DNA from: Immersiella caudata
Lineage: Eukaryota > Ascomycota > Sordariomycetes > Sordariales > Lasiosphaeriaceae
Length of the DNA: 64,000 nucleotides
NCBI GenBank assembly: GCA_030512335.1
Contig: JAULSU010000006.1
Span: 3,534,001-3,598,000, forward strand
Direction of reading: 5' to 3'
Part shown: positions 34,231 through 44,704 of the stretch, in pieces
Layout of the letters: each line of letters begins with the position of its first letter
Numbering within the stretch: the first letter of the stretch is position 1
Notes under the pieces: generated by a model
Database searches by the model: none
What the model was told of the DNA's origin: nothing
The model's input: the letters and a program-made list of their open reading frames with translations, nothing else
Translations under genes and position numbers: made by a program

Positions 34231-34569
34231 ATGCCCCTATTTCCAGGCTGGAAGCCATACTGCGACCAAGGCGCCCTCTACTGCACCGCAGGCCCTGGCA
34301 TGTTCACCCTGCCCGTAAGCTGCTGCGAGGAATGGTGGCAACCCGAACCGTCCGCCCAAGCTAAAGTGCCCCCAATGCGTCCGCTGCAAGCCGAGAACTG
34401 CAGGCCAGATCCTCGCACGGGCTTGCCCCAAACTGGGTGGGAGACGTACTGCCATGAGGGTAGATTGTATTGTACTGTAGGCCCGAGGATGATTACGGTG
34501 GCTGTGGGGAGGTGTAAAGAGTGGTGTCAGCCTGAGGTGAAGAAGCCGGAGGGGCGTCTGGAGGGGTAG
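34231..34569 (+). CDS. small protein with two tandem Cys/Trp-rich repeats
   Basis: ATG at 34231, 112 residues. Residues 6-39 and 69-102 are copies of one unit: G-W-x2-Y-C-x2-G-x-L-Y-C-T-x-G-P-x-M-x-T-x2-V-x2-C-x-E-W-x-Q-P-E. Each unit has cysteines at its positions 6, 13 and 26. Unit 2 also has one four residues later, which is Trp36 in unit 1, while unit 1 has an extra Cys32. The linker is Pro/Arg-rich. The frame upstream of the ATG still reads Cys-containing sequence (TCNPQPCAS) until a stop, so the true start may be in an upstream exon that could supply a signal peptide. A secreted disulfide-bonded protein is the likely nature. I do not recognise a named domain. Confidence 0.6.
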   Translation: MPLFPGWKPYCDQGALYCTAGPGMFTLPVSCCEEWWQPEPSAQAKVPPMRPLQAENCRPDPRTGLPQTGWETYCHEGRLYCTVGPRMITVAVGRCKEWCQPEVKKPEGRLEG

Positions 34570-34613
34570 CCCTAGGTCTGATCTGATAAGACAGCAATTC
34601 CCCTCACTCTGGG

Positions 34614-35190
34614 ATGAAAAAAAGGCCGGAAAACGGGGCAGTCCCGAGGTTTGAGTTTTGCATCGTGTTGGAGCGGAGGGGAATGGGAATTGCCAGCTGG
34701 CCCAAGTCAATGGGTTCTGTGATTCGTACCGAGATCTCGGCCCAGATGTCGGGATGCATGCACAATCTGTCCCTCTCACTTGAGAATGCCTTCTTACTTG
34801 GGAGCGATCTCGAGTTGTATCCTGTTACTGGACGTTATTTTGGGCACGAATCCAATTCGGTCTCTCTTGGAGATTTGGGAATTCAGGTAGACTGTCAGAC
34901 TTCGTCACTATGCCTGGTACGTTTCACCCCCCACCCCCCTTGGCTATGTCCTTGACTTTTTATGTTGGGTAGGGGTAATTTGTTGATTGGCACGCTTGAC
35001 CTCCCCACAGCATTCGCAGGCTAGTCCCCATTCAACATCCTATTTTGATGTGGCTACTAGCTGGATGATGGGGTACGGCGCACATCCTACCAGTGCTACA
35101 TTCTCTCCTGACCCAATCACCGCTTCTTATCAGAGTAACTACTTGCTGGAGCTGTCAACGAGTTCTTTCCACCCCTCGGCCTTCGTCTAG
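34614..35190 (+). CDS. possible two-exon hypothetical protein (160 aa)
   Basis: Exon 1, 34614-34916, and exon 2, 35011-35190, are joined by a 94-nt intron with a GTACGT donor, a CTTGAC branch-like site and a CCCACAG acceptor; phase is kept and total length is 161 codons with stop. The product has a basic start, a middle part MHNLSLSLENAFLLGSDLEL and a Ser/Tyr/Pro-rich end. A later ATG (MSGCMHN, near 34749) is an alternative start. No domain, signal peptide or helix was recognised. The clean splice sites are the main support. Confidence 0.33.
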
Positions 35191-35401
35191 CAAGCTAAAC
35201 TCTGGGCAGTCTCGGGGTCAACAAACCGGAGTCAACCTGTTGTGAACCCCAAGAGGCAGAACCACAAAACACCAGACAAGGTCAGTTTTGAAGCCAGCTC
35301 AACCCTGGGCATTGTGTGAAGGGGAGCAGCCTTCCTAATTGAGCCTCTAGCAAGCGATTCAGAAGTCTGCCAAAGCCTCCCGCAAACGGCCCTACGTCCG
35401 C

Positions 35402-35849
35402 TCTCCACTCAATGCAATGAAGGCAACATACTGCCCGCACTGCAACGTCACGTTCCCTGCCGCCGGATCCCTCACGTATGACACTCACACCCGTCCAGTG
35501 CGTAAAAAAAAGCCGACCTAGCACGGCAGACCATATGTGCAAACGACACATGGAAAAGATCACCCGTCCTTTTGTTTTGCCCGCAGGAACACTGCGACTT
35601 TCGGGCCAGTTCGAAGCGTGATCTAAGCCGGCACCTCGCCTCGAACCAGCACCCAAGAGCTTAACGGAGAGTTGTTCAACTGTCCAGCTCCCGACTGCGA
35701 ATACGCTGCGCGGGGACGGAAAGATCATCTTCGACGGCATATCCGCAATTTGCATCCCGAACTTGAGGGGGCACAGGCAGGGGAGATGACCGATTCCGAG
35801 CCGCACACGGCCGCCGCGGATTCCGATCCAGCCATGAGCCGAACGTAGT
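35402..35849 (+). pseudogene. C2H2 zinc-finger gene relic
   Basis: Three finger-like segments can be read. KATYCPHCNVTFPAAGSL from the ATG at 35417 has C-x2-C but degenerate histidines. After an intron (donor GTGCGT at about 35498, acceptor CCCGCAG at about 35587) comes EHCDFRASSKRDLSRHLASN with an HxxxxxH end, whose frame stops at a TAA. The third finger, FNCPAPDCEYAARGRKDHLR followed by RHIRNLH, is perfect but lies one base out of frame; it ends in an acidic/Ala tail with a stop at 35849. The frame break between fingers 2 and 3, and the damaged first finger, suggest decay. A 32-base stretch of its 3' end (35795-35826) recurs exactly at 39197-39228. Confidence 0.55.
35795..35826 (+). repeat. 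32-bp direct repeat, copy 1
   Basis: Identical to 39197-39228. It lies in the tail of the zinc-finger relic and encodes S-E-P-H-T-A-A-A-D-S there. The two copies bracket the intact sedolisin gene and its flanks. Confidence 0.9.
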
Positions 35850-37146
35850 GTTGCTTCCTTGCGGATATTAGATGGGGAGTTTTTGTTCTTTTCTCTTTCA
35901 ACTCAGATTCCGAAATACCTTTGCATGTCTCTCTTGAACATTTTGAACGGACTTGTCTCAGCGAGCGCAGACCCCTCCCTGGTCAGCCAATCAGAACGCG
36001 CCCTACTGTGGGGGCTGCACGGGCCAGCGAGCGGTTCAACAAACGACCTTGTGATCGTTGGGGGAGCGCACGGCATTCCATTCTCCGGCAAGCATCCATG
36101 GATGAAGCTTCCATGCCAATTCAGCAGTTTTCGTTCTGCAGATGCTTTTCCGGCCTCTAGCAACAAATAAACCACAGATCCGCAAATTGCCCAGAGCTTC
36201 CAAGTCGGGTAATTCCAGCCTTGAAAAATCACCGCGGACCTGTAATAGACAACACCCTTTATGCGCTGCATTCCAACACAACCACGGCGGGACACGGCAC
36301 AGGGGTGGTACGAATCGGACCCTGGCCATTCCACCCGCCTCGAAAAGGAGGGCGGAGAAAAATCGCATCGCGCTCTCGTCTTCCTGCGAGCTGCAGTGCT
36401 CCCAATGATGAGACGAAGTCCTCGGGCTCGCAGAGCCAATGATGGGGAAAATTTGGTGAACGCACACAGGGACACACAGTGTTGCCCGAGTTTTTTTTTT
36501 GACGGGTTGTCAGAGGACGCCAAGGCCCACGCGTTTGCGTTGCATTGCGGAGCGCGGACAGCAAACCAGTCTGCCGCCCGTGCGCCAAGCCCCACTAAGG
36601 CCGTGCTAAAATGCCAGATCTTACTTCCTGCGCCGATGGCCCAGATCGGGTCAGGGCGCCCCTGCAGCCGTTGTTGGGGTTGCGCGGCGGCGGAATGCCC
36701 CGCCAACTCTTTTGGGTAGCCCACACCACACCATTTGCGAGCGACAGCTGGGACGGAAGGAGGGGGCTTTTCTACCTTGTCTTACTTTGCTTGCTATGAC
36801 CCGTCATTCCTGGCTGTCACTCCTGCCGTGTAACATGCCACAGGTTGCTCGTCCGCCGTCCCGTCCCTGGTCAGGTCAGTGTCCTGGGCGGGCACGACTT
36901 CCCCGCCTCCCAGGGAATGCATACATAGATCTGGCGCCTCTCCCGAACCTCCGCCGATCCACATCCGCGAACGCCCCAAAGCAAACAAACTTTCCCTTTT
37001 CCTCTTTTTTTTTTTTTTTTGCTTTGGGTGTGTCGAGGGACTGAGTCAACTTCGGACGCGGCGGCGCTCGAACTTCTGGTGGGTTTTTTCCTGTCCCCCA
37101 TTCTCCTTCTTCTAGCTGACGACTGCAATAGATCACCTCCGCGACG
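35850..37146. other. intergenic, promoter of the sedolisin gene at its right end
   Basis: Frames of up to 273 codons are open on both strands without motifs. A T-rich run lies at about 37005-37020, followed by a pyrimidine-rich leader (37090-37110) just before the sedolisin ATG. Confidence 0.5.
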
Positions 37147-38963
37147 ATGCTGTTCCTCTTGTTTGCGGCGGCCGTTTCGGCTCGCGTCATGGATAGCTTG
37201 GCTGCGGTACCGAAAGGTTGGCAACACATCAGTCAAGCATCGTCAAGCGACTTGGTAGCACTTCGCGTCGCCTTGCAGCAGCCGCGGTCCGCTGCCCTGG
37301 AGCAGGCCGTCATCGAGATGTCGACGCCCGGGCACCCGAACTACGGCATGCATCTGTCACGCCACGAACTGCGCGCGTATACGGCTCCTTCGAAGAAATC
37401 GACGGCTGCGGTTCTGGATTGGCTCCGGGAATACGACATCAGCCCAGCTGTCGACAATGACTGGGTAACCTTTACGACGACAGTGTCCACGGCGGACCGA
37501 CTGCTCAACACCAGCTTCGCGTGGTATCGGTACTCCGGCGGCGGAGGCCCGAAGCTTCGCACGCTCTCCTACAGCGTCCCCGACAGCATCGCCGCCCACA
37601 TCGACCTCGTCCAGCCCACCACCCGGTTCGGCCAGCTTGGCGCCCAGAAGTCCACTGTTTTCGAGATGCACAGAGCCGAAGACGTTGATGCAATCGCTAC
37701 CAAGACCAGCTTCGTCGCCTCCCAAGCAGCCGACGCCGTTGAGTGCGGCAGCACCATCACCCCGCAGTGCCTCAAGTCCCTCTACAACATCAACTACACG
37801 GCTTCTGCCGGGCCGGAGAACAAGGCGGCCTTCTGCTCGTATCTTGAGGAATACGCACGATATACCGATTTGACCCTATTCCAGAATCGCTATCTCCCCG
37901 AAGCCAAGGGTCAAAATTTCACAGTCGAGCTTGTCAATGGTGGGCTGAACGACCAGAACTCTAGGAGCAGTAGCGGTAAGCCCCCCCTCCCCCTCATCAT
38001 CAGATCCATCAGCCTGGTTTCTGATATTGTGTTTTAGGCGAGGCGAACCTTGATCTACAGTATCTCATGGGCATCAGCCACCCAATCCCTATCGTGGAGT
38101 ACAGCACTGCCGGCCGCGGACCCTTGATCCCTACCCGCGACCAGCCTCGTCAACCCGGAAGCAACGAGCCATATTTGGAGTGGCTGACGTACATGCTCAA
38201 CTTGGGTGACGAGGATCTTCCCCAGACCATCTCGACGTCGTACGGGGAGGAGGAGCAGTCAATCCCGAGGGAGTACGCTCTCAAGACGTGCAACATGTTC
38301 ATGCAGCTCGGTGCTCGTGGCGTCTCAGTGATCTTCAGTTCCGGTGACTCTGGGCCCGGCGACGGTTGCATCAGCAACATAAACAACGAGACCATGTTTG
38401 ATCCTACGTACCCAGCGGGCTGCCCCTGGGTCACATCGGTCGGTGCGACGATAGGGACGAAACCTGAGCGGGCCGTTTCGTACTCGAGCGGCGGCTTCAG
38501 CAACTATTTTGACCAGCCGGCGTACCAAAGGACAGCGGTAGGCAGCTACCTCGACAGCATCGGCGACACTTACGCCGCCTTTTACAACCGCTCAGGGCGC
38601 GGCATTCCGGATGTCTCAGCGCAGGGGTCCAACTACGCCGTCTACGACAAGGGTGTTCTCCAATTATTGGCCGGTACCAGCGCTTCAGCTCCAGTGATCG
38701 CCGGCATTATCGCGCTGCTGAATGCAGCCAGGAGGTCGATTGAGCAACCACCCCTCGGGTTTCTCAATCCTTGGTTGTACAACGCCACGGGCGCCTTCAC
38801 CGACGTCGCGGCGGGATACGGAGGCGGCTGTTACGGTGTCAAGGGGATAAACCGCACGGCGCGGTGGAATGCTACAGCGGGGTGGGACCCGGTGACGGGG
38901 TTGGGGACACCCAAGTTTGACGTTCTTCTCGCACTCGCTGCGCCGGGGGTTCCCAACGCATAA
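37147..38963 (+). CDS. secreted sedolisin (S53) tripeptidyl peptidase
   Basis: Exons 37147-37975 and 38038-38963, intron of 62 nt (GTAAGC...TTTTAG); 1755 nt gives 584 residues. A short hydrophobic N-terminus (MLFLLFAAAVSA) is the signal peptide. A pro-kumamolisin pro-domain follows, with H-P-N-Y-G-x-H-L-S at residues 63-71. The peptidase domain carries the sedolisin triad: Glu278 and Asp282 in GEANLDLQ, created across the splice; Asp380 in FSSGDSGPG (oxyanion); and Ser491 in GTSASAP. The Ca-binding end is present with Asp532 and Asp560. Relatives are acid-active endo/tripeptidyl peptidases released to digest external protein. Several N-x-S/T sites fit secretion. It appears complete and is flanked by decayed DNA and a 32-bp direct repeat. 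Confidence 0.96.
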
Positions 38964-39374
38964 AGTTCGTCAGGAGGCGAGGTTGGCATTGTGTGGCGTA
39001 TGGTTTGCTTGACGTACCCTATAGGAATTCGAGCATCGGTATTGGTAATAATACTACCTATTGACTTCAGATAAATGGGTCTCAAATGACTCCAAATCAT
39101 CGACTTTGCTTGTTCCTCGGCTGCATGGGCTCGTTCGAAGCGTGGGTGCGCCGCGCAGTGCGTCAGCTTGGTGCACAGGAATCCGAGGGCACCAGATCCG
39201 AGCCGCACACGGCCGCCGCGGATTCCGAGTTGGCCAAGAGCCACACGAGAACTGCTGCTTTGCCTGGGTATAACAAGGGAGTTGCTGGCACTTCTTCTTT
39301 CTCTTTCTACTTTATCCTAAAACATCCGCATCAACAGGAGATACCTCACCAAGATCATCTACCCCTGATTCCAA
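38964..39374. other. intergenic with a second zinc-finger-tail fragment
   Basis: The stretch 39120-39245 contains the second copy of the 32-bp repeat and a GTTCGAAGCGTG 12-mer also found in the C2H2 relic near 35612. It looks like a more degraded piece of the same sequence. The right end is the P450 promoter. Confidence 0.5.
39197..39228 (+). repeat. 32-bp direct repeat, copy 2
   Basis: Identical to 35795-35826 and in the same orientation, about 3.4 kb away. Sequence on its right side is partly similar to that right of copy 1 (an A-x-x-S-x-T-R-T-like reading), so the duplicated block was once longer. Confidence 0.9.
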
Positions 39375-41028
39375 ATGATGGACGTCCTCGCAACAGCAAC
39401 CGATGGGTTGAGGACTTGGGCCCCCTCGTGGGCTCGGCTCCTCTTCCTCATCCTGACCGCCTTTATTCTCAGAACCATTTACTCCATAACCCTTGGCCCC
39501 TTATCTAGGTATCCCGGCCCCTGGTACGCGCGCTCTAGCGACATGGTGTATCGCTTCCTCACGGCATCCGGCAACCTCCTCCCCTGGCTCCAAGCCCAAC
39601 ACGACAAATACGGCCCCGTCGTTCGCGTCGGACCGGATCGGCTCAGCTACATCGACCCGCAAGCCTGGAAAGACATCTACACCGCTCGCGGCCCCAAAGC
39701 CAACCCCAAAGACCCCGGCATGTACACAGAAATGGACATCTCGGGTCACCCTAGCATCCTCACCGAGCCCTCTGACACCGAGCACGCCCGCGTTCGCCAC
39801 ATCTTCTCCCATGCCTTCTCTCCCAAAGCGCTCAAAGCCCAAGAACCCCTCTTCACCAAGTACGTCGACCAACTCGTCCACAACATCTCCACCTCTTCCT
39901 CTTCCATCTTCGACGCCGTCCGGCTCTACAACTTCACCACCTTTGACATCATGGCCGATCTCACCTTTGGTGAATCCCTCGGCATGCTTCAAACCTCCAA
40001 ATACACCACATGGGTCTCCAACATCTTCTCTTCCCTGCGTCTCCTCGCCTTATCCACCTTGTGGCGCGAATCCCCTCTTTTAAACTCCATCTATACAGCC
40101 CTTGAACCCCCCTTTGTCCACCGCGAATCTACCGCCCATCACCAACACTCTGTCGACCGCGTTAATCGCAGGTTGCAACAGCCTGTTGATCGTCCCGATG
40201 GAAATGTTGACATCTGGACGCGGGTGCTTTCTCAACCTGACGGGCGCGGCCTGACGCCGGAGCAAATGCATTCGAATGCTGCGATTTTCATGATGGCGGG
40301 GACGGAGACGACTGCGACTCTGCTGAGCGGGGTGACGTATCATCTCCTTCGGAACCCGGACAAGTTAGGAAGACTTGCAGAGGAAATTCGCGGAGCTTTC
40401 CCGTCCGACACAAAAGAGAACTTTACTTTGGAGGCCCTACAGAAGCTGAAATACCTGTCAGCTGTTCTCAACGAGGGATTGAGACTCTACCCGCCGGTGC
40501 CGTCACCGCTATGGAGGGTTGCACCAAGGGAAGGGAATGAGATATGTGGGGATTATGTACCTGAGGGAACGAGGGTTGCGGTGACGGCGTATGCGGCTTC
40601 GAGGTCGGATGTGAATTTTAGGGATGCGGAGGAGTTTGTGCCGGAGAGGTGGCTGGGAGAGGAAGACAAGTATGCAAGCGACAAGAGGGAGGTTGTGCAG
40701 CCTTTCTCGGTGGGAGCGAGGAACTGCTTGGGGCAGAGGTGAGTTACCCCCCCCCCCCCCCCACCCACCCCCCTTTTTTTTGTTTGTTTTTTTACCGGGG
40801 TCTGGGTTGGCTGGAGAGATGGAGTCGAGGCTGATTCGGGACAGTTTGGCGTGGCATGAGATGCGGCTGATATTGGCCAAGGTCGTCTGGAACTTTGACA
40901 TGGAGCTGGTAGAAGGGAGTGAGAGGTGGGATGAGCAAAAGTGTTTTGTGCTGTGGAGCAAGGGACCTCTTTTGGTGAAGATGGTGCCTCGGCTTGAAGG
41001 GGCTGTGACGGCTGGGACTGCGGCATGA
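39375..41028 (+). CDS. cytochrome P450 (CYP65-like)
   Basis: Exons 39375-40738 and 40845-41028; intron of 106 nt (GTGAGT...GACAG) with a long C run. Spliced length 1548 nt gives 515 residues. An N-terminal helix anchors it to the ER, followed by RYPGPWYARSS. Family motifs are present: the I-helix AGTETT at 308-313, ExxR at Glu367-Arg370, PERW at 423-426 and the heme loop FSVGARNCLGQ with the axial Cys451. The splice restores NCLGQSLAWHEMRLILAKVVWNFD, the expected L-helix. FSHAFSPKALKAQEP and FDIMADLTFGESLG resemble isotrichodermin 15-hydroxylase-type fungal P450s. It needs a P450 reductase and heme and acts on a small hydrophobic molecule, probably in secondary metabolism or detoxification. 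The gene is intact although its transporter neighbour is broken. Confidence 0.95.
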
Positions 41029-41269
41029 TAACAGAATCGTCCTTGGATTTCTCCTTCCTTTTCTTTCAACCTGGAACCGAGGATCTACCCAAAATTGAGC
41101 TGTCCAAGGTAGGTGCCTCAACAAGGTGGGTACTCTCACGCGAGATGGCTCATTCAGGGGCAATCACTCCAACTTCATCTTTACCTACGTCTGTCTCCTT
41201 TTTCTTCCTCTTCCGCAATGTTTCAGCTTTGGACACCTGAGATCAGAAATGTTATTTTCCTTTGCCGAC

Positions 41270-42640
41270 AGGCATGTAAATGCTGCACCGCACAACGGCG
41301 ACCAGAATTTCCTCGCCCTTCTGCGATCTTTCCCACTGGTGCCGCTGGCCAAGCAGCCTCGGATGATGGGCATCAATGTCGACCTGGGCCGTCTCGGGAT
41401 TGCCCCTGGGCCGGTCATCGGCGGGGCCTTTACGCACTCTATCTCCTGGCGATGGTGTAAGTGCATTTTCTCACCTTACTTTCCAGAATCACCACCTGCT
41501 GTTGCCATCGTTGGAGGAAAGCAGCTTGATAACTTATGCTTCCATGCTTCTTCATCAACCTTCCGCTCGGCTGCATCGCTGGAGCCCTCATGTGGTGGAC
41601 CCCCATCCCCGAAGCCTCGTTCAAGCCGCCCGCTGTGACGGTCCTACGCTCCCTCCCGACACAGTTTGATCTGGTTGGCTTCGCTCTCGTCAGCCCGGCA
41701 GCGATCTTGTTTTTCCTCGGCTTGCAATACGGAGGTGATGGGCGGCATGCCTGGGGGAGCGCCGTTGTCATTGGTCTTTTTGCCGCGTCGGTTGCTGCTT
41801 TGGCTTTCTTTGTCCTCTAGGAGCCGCGGCGAGTCGGCGATGACAATGCTGTGGTCCCGCTGTTGATTCTTCGGCACCGCGTGGTCTGGTCTGCCTCGTG
41901 TGCACTTTTCTGTCTTCTGGGTGCGTTGTTTTCTGTCACGGCATATTTGCCTGTGTATTTCCAGTCGGTCAAGGACGACACTCCCTTGGCGAGCGGAGCC
42001 CACATTCTTCCTTTTATGCTGGCGCAATTTCTAACAGCCATGGCCGCTGGGGAGATGATTCAGGCACTGGGGTATTTCCTTCCGTCAGCCCTTTGTGGTT
42101 CCGCCGTCGTTGCTGTTTCAGGGGGGCTGCTCACTCTGCTACGGCCGGCTACTGCGGTGGAGAGATGGGTTGGACATCAAGTTCTCTTTGGCATCGGCAC
42201 GGGGGCGCCCATCTCAGTGTTATGTCCATCTTCGTCTTGTAGAACAAGGTTTTTACTCTGGCGCAAGGGTGACATGCTGACAAGTGTGCAACTTAGCCCT
42301 ACACTGCCATCCAAAACACAATCTCCCCAAAACAAATCCCGATTGTCATGTCGATACTCATCTTCTTCCAATACCTAGGCGGCGCAACTGCGCAGATCGC
42401 TGCGCAGTCCATATTTCTTGGCTCTCTACGATCTGGGCTCGGAGGGATGAGCGCGAAAGGCATCGACTCCGAATTCGCCATCGCTCAAGGTGCAGGTTAG
42501 TCTCTCCGAACAGCGGTCCCCGCCGATGTTTTGAATAATGTCACATGAGTCTTTTGCGATAGTGTCAATGCCGCCATGTATCTAAGTTGTGGACTCGGCT
42601 GTGTTGCGTTTGTGTTTAGCTGGGGCATGGGGTGGAAGGA
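41270..42640 (+). pseudogene. decayed DHA2-type (14-helix) MFS drug transporter
   Basis: Starts in mid-family about 240 bases after the P450: PLAKQPRMMGINVDLGRLGI, then APGPVIGGAFTHSISWRWC. A GTAAGT donor follows at 41458, but no proper acceptor stands before CFFINLPLGCIAGALMWW. The frame then runs to a TAG at 41818-41820 inside ALAFFVL-EPRR and continues VVPLLILRHRVVWSASCALF through several helices to FGIGTGAPIS. An intron ends at CTTAG (about 42296) before PYTAIQNTISPKQIPIVMSI. TAG (42498-42500) and TGA (42546-42548) then interrupt an otherwise continuous end, SLRTAVPADVLNNVT...SVNAAMYLSCGLG...WKDIRK. The first few helices are missing. Family members export toxins and drugs. The three stops fit CAG, CAG and CGA turned to TAG, TAG and TGA. 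Confidence 0.8.
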
Positions 42641-43146
42641 TATTCGCAAATAGGACGAAAAAGGGGCGCCGAACTGGCAACTGGCGAGAGCAAAGGGGGT
42701 TCGGGATCGGAGAAGGTATAAAACACGGCTGCGTTACCTCGGTGAGCTTTGACGTCTTTAGCTCAGATGGTTGCAGAAAAGGCTGGAGCATAATAGGGGT
42801 AAGGGCAACCGAATTGGCATGCCCGACGTCAGCTGATGAACGCGGGGTCGCACCGGCTGGAGAGCTGCTTCAATGCTTCCTCTGTCTGAGCGCCGATGGC
42901 GAGTTGGCTTGGAGTTTCAGCGGGTCGTCGATGTCTACGGCGCACCACTCCAGGCCGGCGGAGAGGGAGCCGGGCTTCGGCTGTGCTGTGGTCCCAGATT
43001 TACGCTCTTTCCCGACGGCTTGTTAAAAGTACATGATGCGCTTGACTTTTGCTACATGAAACCCAAAGAACGGCGTGGCTGCTTTGTTGCCACACTTTAC
43101 CTGACTCCCCCCTGCAGCCCGTATCCAGAGGCGAGATACCCAAACG
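42641..43146. other. intergenic
   Basis: 3' flank of the transporter relic and of the secreted hypothetical on the other strand. No gene recognised. Confidence 0.4.
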
Positions 43147-44133
43147 CTACGACGACTTCCTAAGCCCCTTCGTATATTTACTCCCACTCGCCGGCTCTGG
43201 CCTTGCCTCCCTTAAACACGACGGCGAACATAACCGATGCTCAACCTGATCAATAAACTTCTTCTCATCCATCACCCCCTCATCCTTCTTTTCCCCCTTC
43301 CCATCCCCCTTCCCCTTCTTCTTCCCCCCCTCTTCCCCCTTTTCTTCTTCCTCACTCTTCCTCTCAAAATGCGCCAACGCCTTCGCCATTGCTCTCCCCC
43401 TCCTCGCCATCCCCAAAATCGTCCTCCCCCCCACAACCCCCTTCCAATCTTCACTATCCCTCTCCTTCTTCCACCTCCCCGTCATCGGAAACGGCGGCCT
43501 CTGCTTCCCCCCTCCACCCTTCATCAACACCACCTCCTCACTCATCTCCTTTGCCCCTTCCACATCCAACACCACCTCCCCCGCCCCAAACACCTCTTCC
43601 TTTCTAATACACTCCCCCGGTTTCCCCTTCCCATTCACACAATCCAATTTAACCTCCACCGTACCCGTCACACTCGCCCTCCCATTTATCCCCCTAGTTG
43701 TACCAGAGTCACACCTCCACGGCGCAGACACCGTAACGCCCAACCTCCCCTCGCTCATATCGGTTTGTACCCAAACCCTAGCATCAGGATCGTGTGGAGT
43801 ACCGAGGAATTCGCAGTTGTAGTTGAATCGTAAATCGCAGCGTAGCGTCTCGGAGCGTTTGGAGAGGGTGTTTGTCAAGGTAAAGACGGCGGAGCCTTGG
43901 TGGTGGGATTCGTCGGGGGTGTAGGTTATTGTCGTGTGGGAGAGGGAGAAGAGGCGGGGGAGTTTGGAGTTGGGTTGGCAGATTGGGAGGGCCGCGTGGG
44001 AGAGTTTGTGGGTGTGGGTTTGAGATTTGGTATTTGGGTTAAGCGGGTGGTTTGAGTGGTGGGGTGTTGCGTGGATAGGGAGGGCGAGAAGGAGGAGGAT
44101 TGGCCATTTTGGTGATGTTGGTGGCGGTAGCAT
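43147..44133 (-). CDS. secreted hypothetical protein (328 aa)
   Basis: Single exon from an ATG at 44133. The N-terminus KWPILLLLALPIHATP is a good signal peptide. Residues of about 70-200 look like a compact beta-rich domain with Cys pairs (LRCDLRFNYNCEF, PWRCDSGTT, KLDCVNGKGKPGECI). The last third is low-complexity, with Lys/Glu/Gly runs, and is probably disordered. The Cys-bearing domain resembles small secreted fungal proteins annotated as hypothetical; no named domain is recognised. The coding strand is strongly purine-biased at the 3' end, so the opposite strand also shows long Pro/Leu-rich frames that are shadows. Confidence 0.68.
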   Translation of the reverse strand: MLPPPTSPKWPILLLLALPIHATPHHSNHPLNPNTKSQTHTHKLSHAALPICQPNSKLPRLFSLSHTTITYTPDESHHQGSAVFTLTNTLSKRSETLRCDLRFNYNCEFLGTPHDPDARVWVQTDMSEGRLGVTVSAPWRCDSGTTRGINGRASVTGTVEVKLDCVNGKGKPGECIRKEEVFGAGEVVLDVEGAKEMSEEVVLMKGGGGKQRPPFPMTGRWKKERDSEDWKGVVGGRTILGMARRGRAMAKALAHFERKSEEEEKGEEGGKKKGKGDGKGEKKDEGVMDEKKFIDQVEHRLCSPSCLREARPEPASGSKYTKGLRKSS

Positions 44134-44704
44134 GGCGATGTGAGGTTATCGCGGTCGTGAAATCTCGGTTGGTTGTTGAGGCATGGATTCGGAGTGGCGA
44201 CGTGCACACCGAGGATGCGAGGTGATGAAGGTGCGGAGTGCGCAGAGATATCGCTTCCAGAGATACGGGCTCCGGGCAGGTAATGCAGCTAGCTCGCGGC
44301 GCAATCTATCAGAGCTGGTGGCGTAAGAACTTACCAGGCGACCCCGCATATCTCTTCAATAATATCCGATTCGCACAGCAGGTTTCTATTTTATGCACCG
44401 GGTCGGAGAGCCAAGTCAGTTTACCCGGACGCTGTGGCTCGCTTGCTCACTGGGCTTCCGCTCCACGGCAGTAAGAGAGGGACGGGAAGTTGATCTCAGA
44501 TAAAGCATTGGCGGAACATTAATAACGAGAAGCAAGGCACGGCTTACGGTTTCTTGGTCCAGCCGTCTGGCAGGTTTTCACCGCAAGGTAGTTCACGAAA
44601 CACATTTTTTGGGTCATCTGCCGCTGATATCCAACGCTATCGCTCAACACAATTGACAGCCAGAAATGACAACCAAAACTCAGTGCCCAGCTCAGCAGAC
44701 CAAA
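44134..44704. other. intergenic
   Basis: Promoter of the secreted hypothetical and 3' flank of the DUF2828 gene. Nothing recognised. Confidence 0.4.

Noticed and set aside
35903..36724. 273-codon minus-strand frame upstream of the sedolisin gene
   Set aside because: No motif, starts without convincing context, and other frames are open over the same region.
43237..43833. 198-codon plus-strand Pro/Leu/His-rich frame
   Set aside because: Antisense shadow of the Lys/Glu-rich 3' half of the secreted hypothetical protein.
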